Assembly (NCBI GenBank): GCA_022791355.1
Contig: JAAVYX010000089.1
Location: 1-51,316, forward strand
Reading direction: 5' to 3'
DNA length: 51,316 nucleotides
Source of the DNA: Clostridiales bacterium
GTDB taxonomy: Bacteria > Bacillota > Clostridia > Oscillospirales > Acutalibacteraceae
This document shows positions 17,569 through 25,871 of this stretch, piece by piece. Within the stretch, counting starts at the first letter, position 1, and each line of letters begins with the position of its first letter. The notes beneath the pieces are model-generated. The model did not search any database. It was not told the origin of the DNA and saw only the letters and a program-made list of their open reading frames with translations. Both the position numbers and the translations under genes were made by a program.

Positions 17569-17784
17569 ATGATCGTTTTAACAAAAAGAAACGGAGAGAA
17601 ATTTCTGATCAATCATGAGCAAATCGAGTGCATCGAAATGATTCCGGAATCTAAAATTGTTATGATGAATCACGATTTTTACCTTGTTCTCGAAACCGCG
17701 GAGGAAATCGTTGAAAAAATAGCCGACTATAATGCAAAAATTCGGGATATATATCGGGAGATCACGATTACAGACAAACGATGA
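17569..17784 (+). CDS. swrD: SwrD/FlbD family flagellar protein
   Basis: 71 aa. The protein starts MIVLTKRNGEKFLINHEQIE, the defining sequence of the small FlbD/SwrD family between flgE and motA or fliL. In Bacillus subtilis SwrD raises flagellar power by supporting stator function. The start at 17569 has AAAGGAGCG 7 nt upstream; a longer reading to 17509 would include half of the hairpin and is rejected. Placement directly before motAB here fits a stator-related role. Confidence 0.9.
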   Translation: MIVLTKRNGEKFLINHEQIECIEMIPESKIVMMNHDFYLVLETAEEIVEKIADYNAKIRDIYREITITDKR

Positions 17785-17834
17785 GACTCCTTTTCAAGGG
17801 ATAGAAATACACAGGGGAAAGAAGAGGACGATCC

Positions 17835-18683
17835 ATGAATTTAACTTATATTATTGGTTTGCTGGTCGCAATCGGCGTTATGATATTTGGTATGATTACC
17901 AAGATGGACCCGACGGCCGGTATGCAAGTTTTGCCTAACCAAATCGGTAACTTTTTTGATATCTCCAGCGTTCTGATTGTTATCGGCTGTACCATCGGTA
18001 TTGTTATAGCAAGCTTTCCCGGCAAAATGCTGGCGTCTATTCCCAAGCACTTTGGGATTATTCTCAACACAAAAAGGTTTAAGCTGCAAAAGTATATTGA
18101 CGAGCTTGTCGATCTGGCGCAAATCGCCAGAAAGAACGGCCTGCTGGCCTTGGAGGAAAAGGCCAACGAGCAGAAGGATCCCTTTTTCAAGCAGGCGATT
18201 ATGCTGATTGTGGATGCGAACGATCCGGACAAGGTCCGCGAGATTTTAAATAACGACATTGATACGATGTCGTCCCGCCACGACAGCGTAGCGGGAATGT
18301 ACGAGAAGGCATCTTCGGTTGCGCCGGCCTTTGGTATGGTTGGTACCCTGGTCGGACTGATAAATATGTTGAAAAATATGAATCTTGACAGCGGCCAATC
18401 CTCGATTGGTTCCGATATGGGTACGGCGTTGATCACCACGCTGTACGGCTGTATTCTTGCACATATGATTTTTGGACCCATCGCAACCTGCTTGCGGACC
18501 CGCGACGAGCAGGAGGTTTTATGTAAAATGCTGATTGTAGAAGGTATTATATCGATACAGTCCGGCGAGAACCCCAAGTTCCTCAAAGAAAAGCTGATGA
18601 CCTTTATGGCCCAGAAACAGCGGGCCGGAGGTAAGAAGGGCAAGGGCGCAGACGATACCGACGGAGCGGACAGCGCCGAATAA
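17835..18683 (+). CDS. motA: Flagellar stator protein MotA
   Basis: 282 aa. MotA forms the membrane ion channel of the stator with MotB and pushes on FliG. Four membrane segments lie at about 3-22, 35-54, 158-180 and 195-218. The conserved channel prolines are seen at P164 (in VAPAFGMVGTLVGL) and P215 (in MIFGPIATCL). A cytoplasmic loop between segments 2 and 3 carries the charged residues that meet FliG. The tail is Gly/Lys/Asp-rich. Start ATG follows GGGGAAAGAAGAGG. Proton or sodium use cannot be decided by eye. Confidence 0.95.
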   Translation: MNLTYIIGLLVAIGVMIFGMITKMDPTAGMQVLPNQIGNFFDISSVLIVIGCTIGIVIASFPGKMLASIPKHFGIILNTKRFKLQKYIDELVDLAQIARKNGLLALEEKANEQKDPFFKQAIMLIVDANDPDKVREILNNDIDTMSSRHDSVAGMYEKASSVAPAFGMVGTLVGLINMLKNMNLDSGQSSIGSDMGTALITTLYGCILAHMIFGPIATCLRTRDEQEVLCKMLIVEGIISIQSGENPKFLKEKLMTFMAQKQRAGGKKGKGADDTDGADSAE

Positions 18684-18720
18684 CGGAGAACATAAGCGCG
18701 GTTTTTAGGAGTGAACGACA

Positions 18721-19485
18721 TTGAAAAGGAAAAAAGGCGGCGGCGGTGGCGGCGCTAATTGGATGGACACTTATGGAGATATGGTTACGCTTCTGCTGTG
18801 CTTCTTTGTGCTTCTTTATTCCATGTCAACCATAAGCGAACAAAACTGGAAGGCCCTGGTCATGAGCTTTAACCCGGACGCGGTTCAAACCCCCACCATG
18901 ACCGATGGAAACGACGGTCCCAACGCCGACCCGAATGAGGAAGACGGCGCCGGCCAAATCACCCAGGAAATGGTCGATCAGGATATGGAATCCCTTTATC
19001 AGGCCATTGCCCAATACATAGAGGAGCAGGGAATGCAGGAAACGGTCTCTGTCTCCAAGGAAGACGGTAAGGTTTTCCTGACCTTTCAGGACGTTGTGTT
19101 CTTTAACCCGGATGATTCCACCCTGCGGGAGGACGGTAAGCCGGTTCTCAACACCATCGGAGCCAGCCTTTCGGCGGTCTCCACCTCTGTCGACGAGGTT
19201 CGGGTGATGGGACATACCGCCCAGGCCTCCGCCGACCGGCCCAACAATACCTTCAACGACCGGGCCTTGTCCGCCCTGCGGGCCTCCAATGCGCTGGCGC
19301 ATCTGCAGGACCACTGTACGGTGGACCCGGGCCGGCTGATCAGCGAAGGCTACGGCCAGTGGCGGCCGGTGGCCGACAACAGCGACCCTGTGGAAAAAGC
19401 GAAAAACCGCCGCGTTGAAATTATTATAAGCGGCAGAAATATTGAAGAAGAGCTGAAAAATAATCTTACCGATTATAGTACATAA
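18721..19485 (+). CDS. motB: Flagellar stator protein MotB
   Basis: 254 aa. MotB binds peptidoglycan and carries the ion-binding aspartate. After a Lys/Gly-rich N-terminus comes the plug-membrane segment NWMDTYGDMVTLLLCFFVLL, with the essential Asp at D20. The C-terminal OmpA-like domain (about 125-245) contains NDRALSALRASNAL and AKNRRVEIIISG. The linker (about 55-80) is acidic. Start is TTG with AGGAG 9 nt upstream. fliL, which normally follows, is absent: fliM starts 92 nt later after an inverted repeat. Confidence 0.95.
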   Translation: MKRKKGGGGGGANWMDTYGDMVTLLLCFFVLLYSMSTISEQNWKALVMSFNPDAVQTPTMTDGNDGPNADPNEEDGAGQITQEMVDQDMESLYQAIAQYIEEQGMQETVSVSKEDGKVFLTFQDVVFFNPDDSTLREDGKPVLNTIGASLSAVSTSVDEVRVMGHTAQASADRPNNTFNDRALSALRASNALAHLQDHCTVDPGRLISEGYGQWRPVADNSDPVEKAKNRRVEIIISGRNIEEELKNNLTDYST

Positions 19486-19488
19486 AAG

Positions 19489-19572
19489 TAAATTTCCGAT
19501 CATCAAATGGGCGAAGCCGGCCGAAAGGGCGGCAGGGACTTCAAATCGGAGATTTACTAAAGGAGGTGATCC
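19489..19572 (+). promoter_or_regulatory. Stem followed by a full-length Shine-Dalgarno before fliM
   Basis: TAAATTTCCGAT (19489-19500) pairs with ATCGGAGATTTA (19545-19556) with one wobble. Two bases later comes AAAGGAGGTGATCC (19559-19572), complementary over 14 nt to the typical bacterial 16S rRNA 3' end. This is the strongest ribosome-binding site in the window and suggests high or specially controlled translation of fliM. Confidence 0.6.
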
Positions 19573-19577
19573 AGGTT

Positions 19578-20585
19578 ATGGCCGACGTATTGTCACAAAG
19601 TCAAATCGACGCTTTGCTCAACGCAGTGCAAAGCGGCGAGAAGGACTTAGAGCAACCTGCGGAAGAAAACGAAGAAAAAAAATATCACAAGTATGATTTT
19701 TACAGCCCCAAAAAGTTTACCAAGGATCGCATCAAAATGCTCAGCAGCATCTTTGAAAATTATACCAGGGTGATCAATTCCAGGCTGAACGCGACGCTGC
19801 GCACCAACTGCGAGGTGGAAGTGGAAAGCATTGAGGAACAGCGGTATTACGAGTTTTCCAATGCGCTGACAGACGGCGACGTGCTTTCCCTGGCCAGCGT
19901 CGTTTATGACGGAAAAGACGGGGAAGAGCCTGTGCTTTTCTATCTCAACACCAGCGCGGCTATGAGTATGATGGATCGGATGATGGGCGGAGAAGGCGTT
20001 ATGGACGACAATACGCCCAGCGATTATACCTATACGGATTTGGAGCTGCATCTTTACGAAAATATCATGATGGATTTGGTATCCGTATTGGGAAACAGCT
20101 GGGAAAGTTATATTCCGATGACCTTTAGCTATACGAGAACAGAGGTGAATCCCACGCTGGTTCAGTTGATCGGAATCGATGAAATTGTTGTGATTGTGGA
20201 TTTAAAGCTGCAGTTCAGCAATTTTTCCGGTCGTATGAGTATTTGTCTGCCGGCTATGATGCTGACCAATATTTTTGCGCAAATCAGTAACGAGGGCGTC
20301 AGTAAAAAGGACGTAGATCAGGAAACCGCAGATGAAATACTGGATCAGTTAAAGGAATCCAGCTTGGAAATTACGGCTGAATTGGGTAAGACCGATTTGT
20401 CTTTGAGCGATATTTATCATTTGAATGTAGGCGATGTAATCGATTTAGGAAGACAGAAGGAAATGCCGATTTACCTCAACATCGGCGGCTACTGCTGGTT
20501 TACCGGTTACATGGGTGTACATAAAAAAAATATGGCTGTTAAGATAGAAGATGTATGCTATCAGGCCGAGAGAAGGAGCGAGTAG
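19578..20585 (+). CDS. fliM: Flagellar motor switch protein FliM
   Basis: 335 aa. FliM is the C-ring switch protein that binds CheY-P. The N-terminal CheY-P peptide is intact (LSQSQIDALLNAV at about 5-17). The CheC-like middle domain has the usual degenerate form (ENYTRVINSRLNATLR start; VSVLGNSWESYIPMTF helix), and the C-terminal SpoA domain is at about 250-330 (TDLSLSDIYHLNVGDVIDLG). The ATG at 19578 is used because the complete Shine-Dalgarno precedes it. Followed 5 nt later by fliY. Confidence 0.96.
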   Translation: MADVLSQSQIDALLNAVQSGEKDLEQPAEENEEKKYHKYDFYSPKKFTKDRIKMLSSIFENYTRVINSRLNATLRTNCEVEVESIEEQRYYEFSNALTDGDVLSLASVVYDGKDGEEPVLFYLNTSAAMSMMDRMMGGEGVMDDNTPSDYTYTDLELHLYENIMMDLVSVLGNSWESYIPMTFSYTRTEVNPTLVQLIGIDEIVVIVDLKLQFSNFSGRMSICLPAMMLTNIFAQISNEGVSKKDVDQETADEILDQLKESSLEITAELGKTDLSLSDIYHLNVGDVIDLGRQKEMPIYLNIGGYCWFTGYMGVHKKNMAVKIEDVCYQAERRSE

Positions 20586-20590
20586 ACAGG

Positions 20591-21823
20591 ATGGAAAATG
20601 AAATCTTCAGTCCAATGGCGATAGATGCTCTCGGAGAGATGATGAATATCAGTCTTGGGTCTTCGGCTACGGCGGTATCAAACATGTTGGACCACAGGGT
20701 GGATATTACGACGCCCAAGGTTTCGGTCGTCAATGTGAATGAATTTACCCTGGGCAATCTGGAACCGGCCATGGGCATCGAGATCAAGTATGTATCCGGG
20801 CTGGAAGGCAGCAATATTATGCTGCTGAAAAAGAGCGATATTAAGGTTATTGTTGACATCCTGATGGGTTCGGAAACCCCGGAAGAGGAGTTTGAGCTCA
20901 ACGATTTGACTATCAGCGCCGTCTGCGAGGTTATGAACCAGATGATGGGCGCCGCCTCCACCGCTCTGTCTGACTTTTTGGGATATGCGGTCAATATATC
21001 GACGCCGAAGCCCTTTGAATTGGATGTTTTGGAGAATTTTAAAGAAGAGTATTTACCCCAGGGAGCGGAAACCATCGTAGTAGTTCGGTTTTCATTGAAG
21101 ATAGAGGACGCGTTGGAAAGCGAGTTCATGAACGTCATGTCCGTCGAGCTGGCTAAGGAGCTGATCGTTGGCTTAGGCTTGGGAGAAGGCGACGACACGG
21201 GCAGCGCCCAGCCGCAGGCGGCTGCTGCGCCGGCCGCAGAGCCGCCTGCAGCGGATGCTTCCGGCGGCAAGCAGCTGAGCCAGGCCGAGATCGAACAGTT
21301 GATGCAGGGGAACGCCGCGCCGGCCCCCAGCGCGCCGGCGCCTGCCGCCGCGCCCGCTGCTCCCGCCGCCGCAGTTGCGGCGCAGCAGCCGGCCATGCCT
21401 CCCATGCCCCAGCCGGCGGGAGAAGCGCCGGGGGCGAATATGCAGGCGGGGTATCCGCCTTATTATCCGCCGTATCCCTATCCGTATCCCTATCCGCCGC
21501 AGGATGCGCCCCGCGCCGAACCCAAGGTTATCAATGCGCATCCCCTTGAAATGCAGCAGATGGCTTTGGACCCCCGCTTGGCCGAGGAACAGGCGCAAAA
21601 CCTGGACCTGATCATGGAGGTACCCCTACAGATTGCGGTAGAGATCGGCCGGACCAAACGGAAGGTCGAGGATATCCTGACCTTGGCCAAGGGTTCGCTG
21701 GTGGTTCTGGATAAGCTGGCGGGAGACCAGGTAGATGTATTTGCCAACGGAAAATGCATCGCCAAGGGCGACGTGGTAGTGGTAGACGACAACTTCGGCG
21801 TTCGCATTACGGAGATTATGTAG
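20591..21823 (+). CDS. fliY: CheY-P phosphatase / switch protein FliY (FliN type)
   Basis: 410 aa. FliY combines a CheC-type CheY-P phosphatase with a FliN-like C-ring domain. Two phosphatase motifs match S/D-x3-E-x2-N: D12/E16/N19 (in AIDALGEMMNISLG) and S109/E113/N116. A Pro/Ala and Pro/Tyr low-complexity linker (about 200-330) leads to the SpoA/FliN domain (about 335-410, EVPLQIAVEIGRTKRKVEDI). In Bacillus FliY the CheY-P peptide is at the N-terminus; here the N-terminus lacks it, and a similar peptide, LSQAEIEQLM, lies at 229-238 inside the linker. Start ATG with GAAGGAG upstream. Confidence 0.94.
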   Translation: MENEIFSPMAIDALGEMMNISLGSSATAVSNMLDHRVDITTPKVSVVNVNEFTLGNLEPAMGIEIKYVSGLEGSNIMLLKKSDIKVIVDILMGSETPEEEFELNDLTISAVCEVMNQMMGAASTALSDFLGYAVNISTPKPFELDVLENFKEEYLPQGAETIVVVRFSLKIEDALESEFMNVMSVELAKELIVGLGLGEGDDTGSAQPQAAAAPAAEPPAADASGGKQLSQAEIEQLMQGNAAPAPSAPAPAAAPAAPAAAVAAQQPAMPPMPQPAGEAPGANMQAGYPPYYPPYPYPYPYPPQDAPRAEPKVINAHPLEMQQMALDPRLAEEQAQNLDLIMEVPLQIAVEIGRTKRKVEDILTLAKGSLVVLDKLAGDQVDVFANGKCIAKGDVVVVDDNFGVRITEIM

Positions 21824-21907
21824 TCTAAGGCTTTCATGGGAAATTTTATATTTACCCGTTGAAATACATGCAAAATATGATCAAAATAGTAAGAAGGGCG
21901 GATTACA

Positions 21908-22276
21908 ATGGCTAAAAAGATTTTGTTGGTTGACGACGCTGCTTTTATGAGAAAGATGCTGAGCGATACCCTGAGCAAGAACGGGTACACCGACATTTCA
22001 GAAGCGGTCGACGGGGCGGACGCCGTACAAAAGTATGGGGAAATCGGTCCCGACCTGGTGATTATGGATATCACCATGCCCAATATGGACGGTCTGGAGG
22101 CCCTCAAGGCTATTCGTGGCAAGGACGCCAACGCCAATGTGGTTATGTGCTCGGCTATGGGACAGGAAAGCATGGTTATGGACGCGGTGCGTTCTGGCGC
22201 AAAGGACTTTATTGTAAAGCCCTTTAAGGCCGACCGGGTACTGAAGACCGTATCCAATATCTTGGGTACGCCGTAA
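21908..22276 (+). CDS. cheY: Chemotaxis response regulator CheY
   Basis: 122-aa single-domain receiver. The acidic pocket is D9/D10 and the phosphorylation site is D54 (in VIMDITMPNMDG). The switch Ser is in VVMCSAMGQ and the conserved Lys in IVKPF. CheY-P is expected to bind FliM and be dephosphorylated by FliY and CheC. RBS is AAGAAGGGCGG. The 84-nt gap before it is AT-rich and contains a weak promoter-like pair (TTGAAA at 21859, CAAAAT at 21882, 17-bp spacing). Confidence 0.96.
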   Translation: MAKKILLVDDAAFMRKMLSDTLSKNGYTDISEAVDGADAVQKYGEIGPDLVIMDITMPNMDGLEALKAIRGKDANANVVMCSAMGQESMVMDAVRSGAKDFIVKPFKADRVLKTVSNILGTP

Positions 22277-22277
22277 C

Positions 22278-22661
22278 ATGCTACTGGCAAAGGGGACTGG
22301 TTCGCTACTTTCCTTAGTATGGGTATTTATCTGCGTTTTACTCATTATCGGCTTGGCTTATGTTTTTACAAAGTATATTGTAGGACGGGGTAAGTTGGGC
22401 GGTCTGGCGGCGGGTAAGGACGATATCGTCAAGCTGCTCGCCCGGGTGACGGTGAGTAAGGATGGCCAGCTTTTGCTGGCGCAGGTGGGAGAACGGTATT
22501 TCCTGCTGGGAAACACCCCTGCCGGCATCACAAAACTGGCCGAATTTACGCCGGAAGAAGCGCAGGCCTGGAAAAGTAACGAGGACCCGTCCGGCGGCGG
22601 TCAGCCGCCCAGCTTCGGGGAAGCTCTGCGGAAGGTATGGAAACAAAAGGTAAAGAGGTGA
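22278..22661 (+). CDS. fliO: Flagellar biosynthetic protein FliO
   Basis: 127 aa. FliO aids assembly of the FliP ring of the export gate. One N-terminal membrane helix (about 10-33, LLSLVWVFICVLLIIGLAYV) is followed by a cytoplasmic FliO domain with VTVSKDGQLLLAQVGERYFL and LLGNTPAGITKL, both typical. The start lies 1 nt after the cheY stop with only a weak ribosome-binding site, so it is probably coupled to cheY translation. fliP follows after 6 nt. Confidence 0.9.
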   Translation: MLLAKGTGSLLSLVWVFICVLLIIGLAYVFTKYIVGRGKLGGLAAGKDDIVKLLARVTVSKDGQLLLAQVGERYFLLGNTPAGITKLAEFTPEEAQAWKSNEDPSGGGQPPSFGEALRKVWKQKVKR

Positions 22662-22667
22662 AAACGG

Positions 22668-23327
22668 GTGCCTGACAGCTTAATTAACATCAATGGCGAG
22701 GGCCTGCAGGCGCTGGAGCTGTTGTTTTTGACAACGCTAATCTCATTGCTGCCTTCTCTGTTGGTGATGACGACCTCTTTTACCCGTTATGTCGTTTCAT
22801 TTTCCTTTTTGAGAAGCGCAATGGGTACGCAGACGCCGCCCAATATCGTATTGGTCGGCCTCGCGCTTATTTTGACCTTGCTTACCATGGCGCCAACCCT
22901 CAGTCAAATTCAGACCGAGGCCTATGACCCGTATGTGGCGGAGGAGATCACGCAGGAGGAATTTATCGACCGCGCCTCCCAGCCGCTGAAGGAATTTATG
23001 CTTCGGAACACCGAGAGCTCGACCCTGGACATGTTCTGCGGGCTGGCTCAGGTCGATACCGCGCAGGGTGAGGAGGCGCTGAATCTCCCCTTAAAGGTCA
23101 TCATTCCATCCTTTGTCACCTGCGAGCTCAAGAAGGCCTTTTTGATTGGATTCCTGCTCTATCTCCCCTTTATGCTAATCGATATCGTGGTCTCTTCCAC
23201 GCTGATGTCAATGGGCATGATTATGTTGCCGCCATCCATGATATCCATGCCGTTTAAGCTGCTGCTTTTTGTTTTGCTCAACGGCTGGGAGCTGCTGTTC
23301 TCCAGTCTCATCAACAGCTTTTACTAG
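22668..23327 (+). CDS. fliP: Flagellar export gate protein FliP
   Basis: 219 aa, FliP-family core of the export gate pore, which forms a helical complex with FliQ and FliR. Signatures: MTTSFTRYVVSFSFLRSAMG, TPPNIVLVGLALILTLLTM and the C-terminal MGMIMLPPSMISMPFKLLLF. The start is GTG (22668) with AAAGAGGTG upstream. The N-terminus is short, without the cleavable signal peptide of enteric FliP. Four hydrophobic segments are visible. The 151-nt gap to fliQ contains the hairpin GGCTCG/CGAGCC (23333-23349) and no gene. Confidence 0.95.
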   Translation: MPDSLININGEGLQALELLFLTTLISLLPSLLVMTTSFTRYVVSFSFLRSAMGTQTPPNIVLVGLALILTLLTMAPTLSQIQTEAYDPYVAEEITQEEFIDRASQPLKEFMLRNTESSTLDMFCGLAQVDTAQGEEALNLPLKVIIPSFVTCELKKAFLIGFLLYLPFMLIDIVVSSTLMSMGMIMLPPSMISMPFKLLLFVLLNGWELLFSSLINSFY

Positions 23328-23478
23328 TGGATGGCTCGCCAGTCGAGCCCTGCGTTTTGCCGGTGGGCCCGCCGTCTGGCTGACAGGCGGCGATGCGGCC
23401 GGGAAGAAACGCGGCCAGGAGACGGACGGCGGAAACGACGTTCGGGATGCTTGAACAGCGCAGGGGAGGAAATTACGA

Positions 23479-23739
23479 ATGGATACGTCAATTGTGACGG
23501 ATGTTTTGCGGGACGGCGTGGGCGTAGCGATTAAGCTGGCCGCTCCCATGCTGCTTTTAAGTATGCTGATCGGCGTGGTGGTGGCGCTCTTTCAAGCTGT
23601 TACGCAGATACACGAACAGACCATCGGTTTTATACTCAAATTGATTGTCATCATCGGCGTCCTTTTAATCGGGGGCGGCTGGATGATGGAAACGCTGCTG
23701 GATTATGCGCGCTCCCTGTTTGAACTGATGACCGTCTAA
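23479..23739 (+). CDS. fliQ: Flagellar export gate protein FliQ
   Basis: 86 aa with two membrane helices. FliQ wraps around FliP in the export gate. Typical features: KLAAPMLLLSMLIGVVVALF followed by QAVTQIHEQTIGFILK, and a C-terminal GGGWMMETLLDYARSL. Start ATG with GGGGAGGAAA upstream. fliR follows after 11 nt. Confidence 0.95.
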   Translation: MDTSIVTDVLRDGVGVAIKLAAPMLLLSMLIGVVVALFQAVTQIHEQTIGFILKLIVIIGVLLIGGGWMMETLLDYARSLFELMTV

Positions 23740-23750
23740 AGGAAACGCTT

Positions 23751-24518
23751 ATGGTTGACTGGAATCAATTGGCACTTTTCATTTATATAGCTGCACGCAT
23801 GAGCGGCTTCGTCCTGTTCAATCCTCTTTTGGGCAGGAGCAATCTGCCGGGGATCGTGCGTACCGGCCTTGTGCTTGTGTTCACGGTAAGCGTGGCCGCT
23901 ACGACCCAGCAGGCGGGCGCCGCGCCTCCAAATTTTCTGATCTTTGTCATCCGGATTCTTTTAGAGCTGGCGCTTGGCTTTCTGCTGGGGATGGTCATGA
24001 ATTTTTTCTTTTATATCCCCCGTCTGGCAGGAGAAGCCATAGACACGCAAATGGGCATGACCATGAGCCAAATTTATGACCCCAGTTCGCAAAGCAATAT
24101 GTCTGTGACCGGCGTGCTCTTAAACCTTTTGATGACCCTTTTGTTTTTTGCCGCTAACGGTCACCATACCCTGTTGCGTATTATGCTGACCTCGGGCGAC
24201 ATGATTCCGTTTGGCGCAGTTTCCTTTGGGCCGGACGTTTTAAACAGAATGCTGGAATTGTTTGTCGAGTGCACTGTTTTTGGCGTAAAGCTTTGTCTGC
24301 CGGTTTTAGCGGCCGAGCTCGTGGGGCAAATCGGAATGGGCGTTTTAATGAAGGTGATTCCCCAGATTAACGTGTTTGCCATCAATATAGAATTGAAGGT
24401 GATTATTGGCCTGGCCTTGCTTTTTCTTTTGATTGCCCCTTTCAGCGAATTTTTCTTAAAAATAGAGGCGGACATGCTTGACAGGCTGAGAGAAATTTTA
24501 GTCCTGTCGGCGGGGTAA
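23751..24518 (+). CDS. fliR: Flagellar export gate protein FliR
   Basis: 255 aa, about six hydrophobic segments. FliR is the single-copy member of the FliPQR pore. Motifs include ARMSGFVLFNPLLGRSNLPG near the N-terminus, GEAIDTQMGMTMSQIYDPSS in the middle, and MKVIPQINVFAINIELKV near the C-terminus. Start ATG after AAAGGAAA. It is followed by a 234-nt gap occupied by a large palindromic element rather than by flhB directly. Confidence 0.94.
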   Translation: MVDWNQLALFIYIAARMSGFVLFNPLLGRSNLPGIVRTGLVLVFTVSVAATTQQAGAAPPNFLIFVIRILLELALGFLLGMVMNFFFYIPRLAGEAIDTQMGMTMSQIYDPSSQSNMSVTGVLLNLLMTLLFFAANGHHTLLRIMLTSGDMIPFGAVSFGPDVLNRMLELFVECTVFGVKLCLPVLAAELVGQIGMGVLMKVIPQINVFAINIELKVIIGLALLFLLIAPFSEFFLKIEADMLDRLREILVLSAG

Positions 24519-24555
24519 TTCCAAAATGCAGGCCCTGCGTACGTTTGCGTGAGGA

Positions 24556-24711
24556 GCTCTAGAGCGTGCTTTCAAACGAAAAAAAGATGTAGATTTTCGC
24601 TCATCTGTCTAAACGAACGGCCTTTGGCCATTCTGCAGCCACGGCGGTTTGCCGCGCAGGGACCTGGGCAAAATATACATCGGTTCGACGTTTGTAGATA
24701 CGCTCTAGAGC
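24556..24711. mobile_element. MITE-like imperfect palindrome between fliR and flhB
   Basis: Perfect 12-bp terminal inverted repeats, GCTCTAGAGCGT (24556-24567) and ACGCTCTAGAGC (24700-24711), bound a 156-bp element. Similarity of the two arms continues inward for about 45 nt with a few mismatches (sharing CAAACG, GATGTA and ATTTT), and the centre is near CTGCAG. It also fades outward for about 15-20 nt on each side. No ORF and no obvious target-site duplication. A miniature inverted-repeat element or a very large intercistronic RNA hairpin are the two readings. Confidence 0.55.
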
Positions 24712-24752
24712 CCCGCACGAAACGCTAGACCCGTTTTAGGGGGGAACAACCG

Positions 24753-25823
24753 TTGGCAGAGGGCTCTAAAACCGAAAAAGCAACACCCAAAAAACGACGA
24801 GACGAAAGAAAAAAAGGTAATGTTTTTCTGAGTCAGGACGCGGTGGCCATGGCGACGCTTTTAAGCAGCTACGCCGTGCTCCAGCTGCTCTCCGGTACAT
24901 GCGTCGATAAATTGGGAGAGTTTATGAGCCGCTGTCTCACGGCCAGCGGGAGTTCCGGGCGCAAGCTGGAGGAAATGCTGCCGGAGTTTGGGGGGCAGAT
25001 GGTTCTTACCGTACTGCAAACGGTAGGCATTTTGGCGGCCGTTGTGGCCGTAACCGCCATTGCAGTCACCTTTTTCCAAACCAAGCTGCTGGTAAGCGGC
25101 GAATCGCTGAAGCCTAAACTGAACCGTATCAGTCCCTTAAATGGAATAAAAAAGCTTTTTTCTCTAAGAAGCGTAATAGAGACCCTGAAGGGCATCATAA
25201 AAATTACTGTTTTGTTAGTCATCATCTATTTGGACCTAACCGGCATGTTCCAAGACAGCTCCAAATATTTTTATTCCGATATTTCCACCGCCGCCGCCCA
25301 TCTTTTCAAATGTATATCCAACCTGATCCTTCATATCGCCATTGCCTTCGGTATTATAGCGGCGATGGACTATCTGTATCAATGGTGGGATTACGAGCGG
25401 CAGCTGAAGATGACCAAGCAGGAGGTTAAGGAAGAATATAAGCAAATGGAAGGCGATCCGCAGATCAAATCTAAAATCCGCGAATTACAACGGCGTAGAG
25501 CCCAGTCGCGGATGATGCAGCAGGTCCCCTCTGCGGACGTGGTCATCCGAAATCCAACCCATTACGCCGTAGCCTTACGGTATAAGCCCGAGGAGGACAA
25601 CGCTCCTATTGTTTTGGCGATGGGACAGAACGAGCTGGCGCTGCGGATTGTCAAGGTTGCCGAGGAGAATAAGGTGGCCGTGATAGAAAACCCGCCGGTG
25701 GCCCGCAGTCTCTTCGCCCAATGCGAGCTGGGACAGGAAATCCCCCCGGAACTCTACGGCGTGGTAGCCGAGGTCTTGGTATATATTTTCCATCTGAATG
25801 AGAACAAACGAATTGAAAGATGA
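24753..25823 (+). CDS. flhB: Flagellar export switch protein FlhB
   Basis: 356 aa. FlhB sits under the FliPQR gate and changes export specificity after self-cleavage. The N-terminus is classic (SKTEKATPKKRRDERKKGNV). Four membrane segments fill about 25-210. The cytoplasmic domain carries the autocleavage site NPTH at 267-270 (in VIRNPTHYAVALRY), so cleavage after N267 is expected. C-terminal motif GQEIPPELYGVVAEVL is present. Start is TTG with GGGGGGAA upstream, placed just after the palindromic element. Confidence 0.95.
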   Translation: MAEGSKTEKATPKKRRDERKKGNVFLSQDAVAMATLLSSYAVLQLLSGTCVDKLGEFMSRCLTASGSSGRKLEEMLPEFGGQMVLTVLQTVGILAAVVAVTAIAVTFFQTKLLVSGESLKPKLNRISPLNGIKKLFSLRSVIETLKGIIKITVLLVIIYLDLTGMFQDSSKYFYSDISTAAAHLFKCISNLILHIAIAFGIIAAMDYLYQWWDYERQLKMTKQEVKEEYKQMEGDPQIKSKIRELQRRRAQSRMMQQVPSADVVIRNPTHYAVALRYKPEEDNAPIVLAMGQNELALRIVKVAEENKVAVIENPPVARSLFAQCELGQEIPPELYGVVAEVLVYIFHLNENKRIER

Positions 25824-25871
25824 TCGATATAGTTTTAGGAAAGCAAATACGAAAGGGAAGGAGGTGAAAGA

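Noticed and set aside
21859..21887. Internal promoter before cheY
   Set aside because: The -35 is fair but the -10 (CAAAAT) is poor; mentioned in the cheY entry only.
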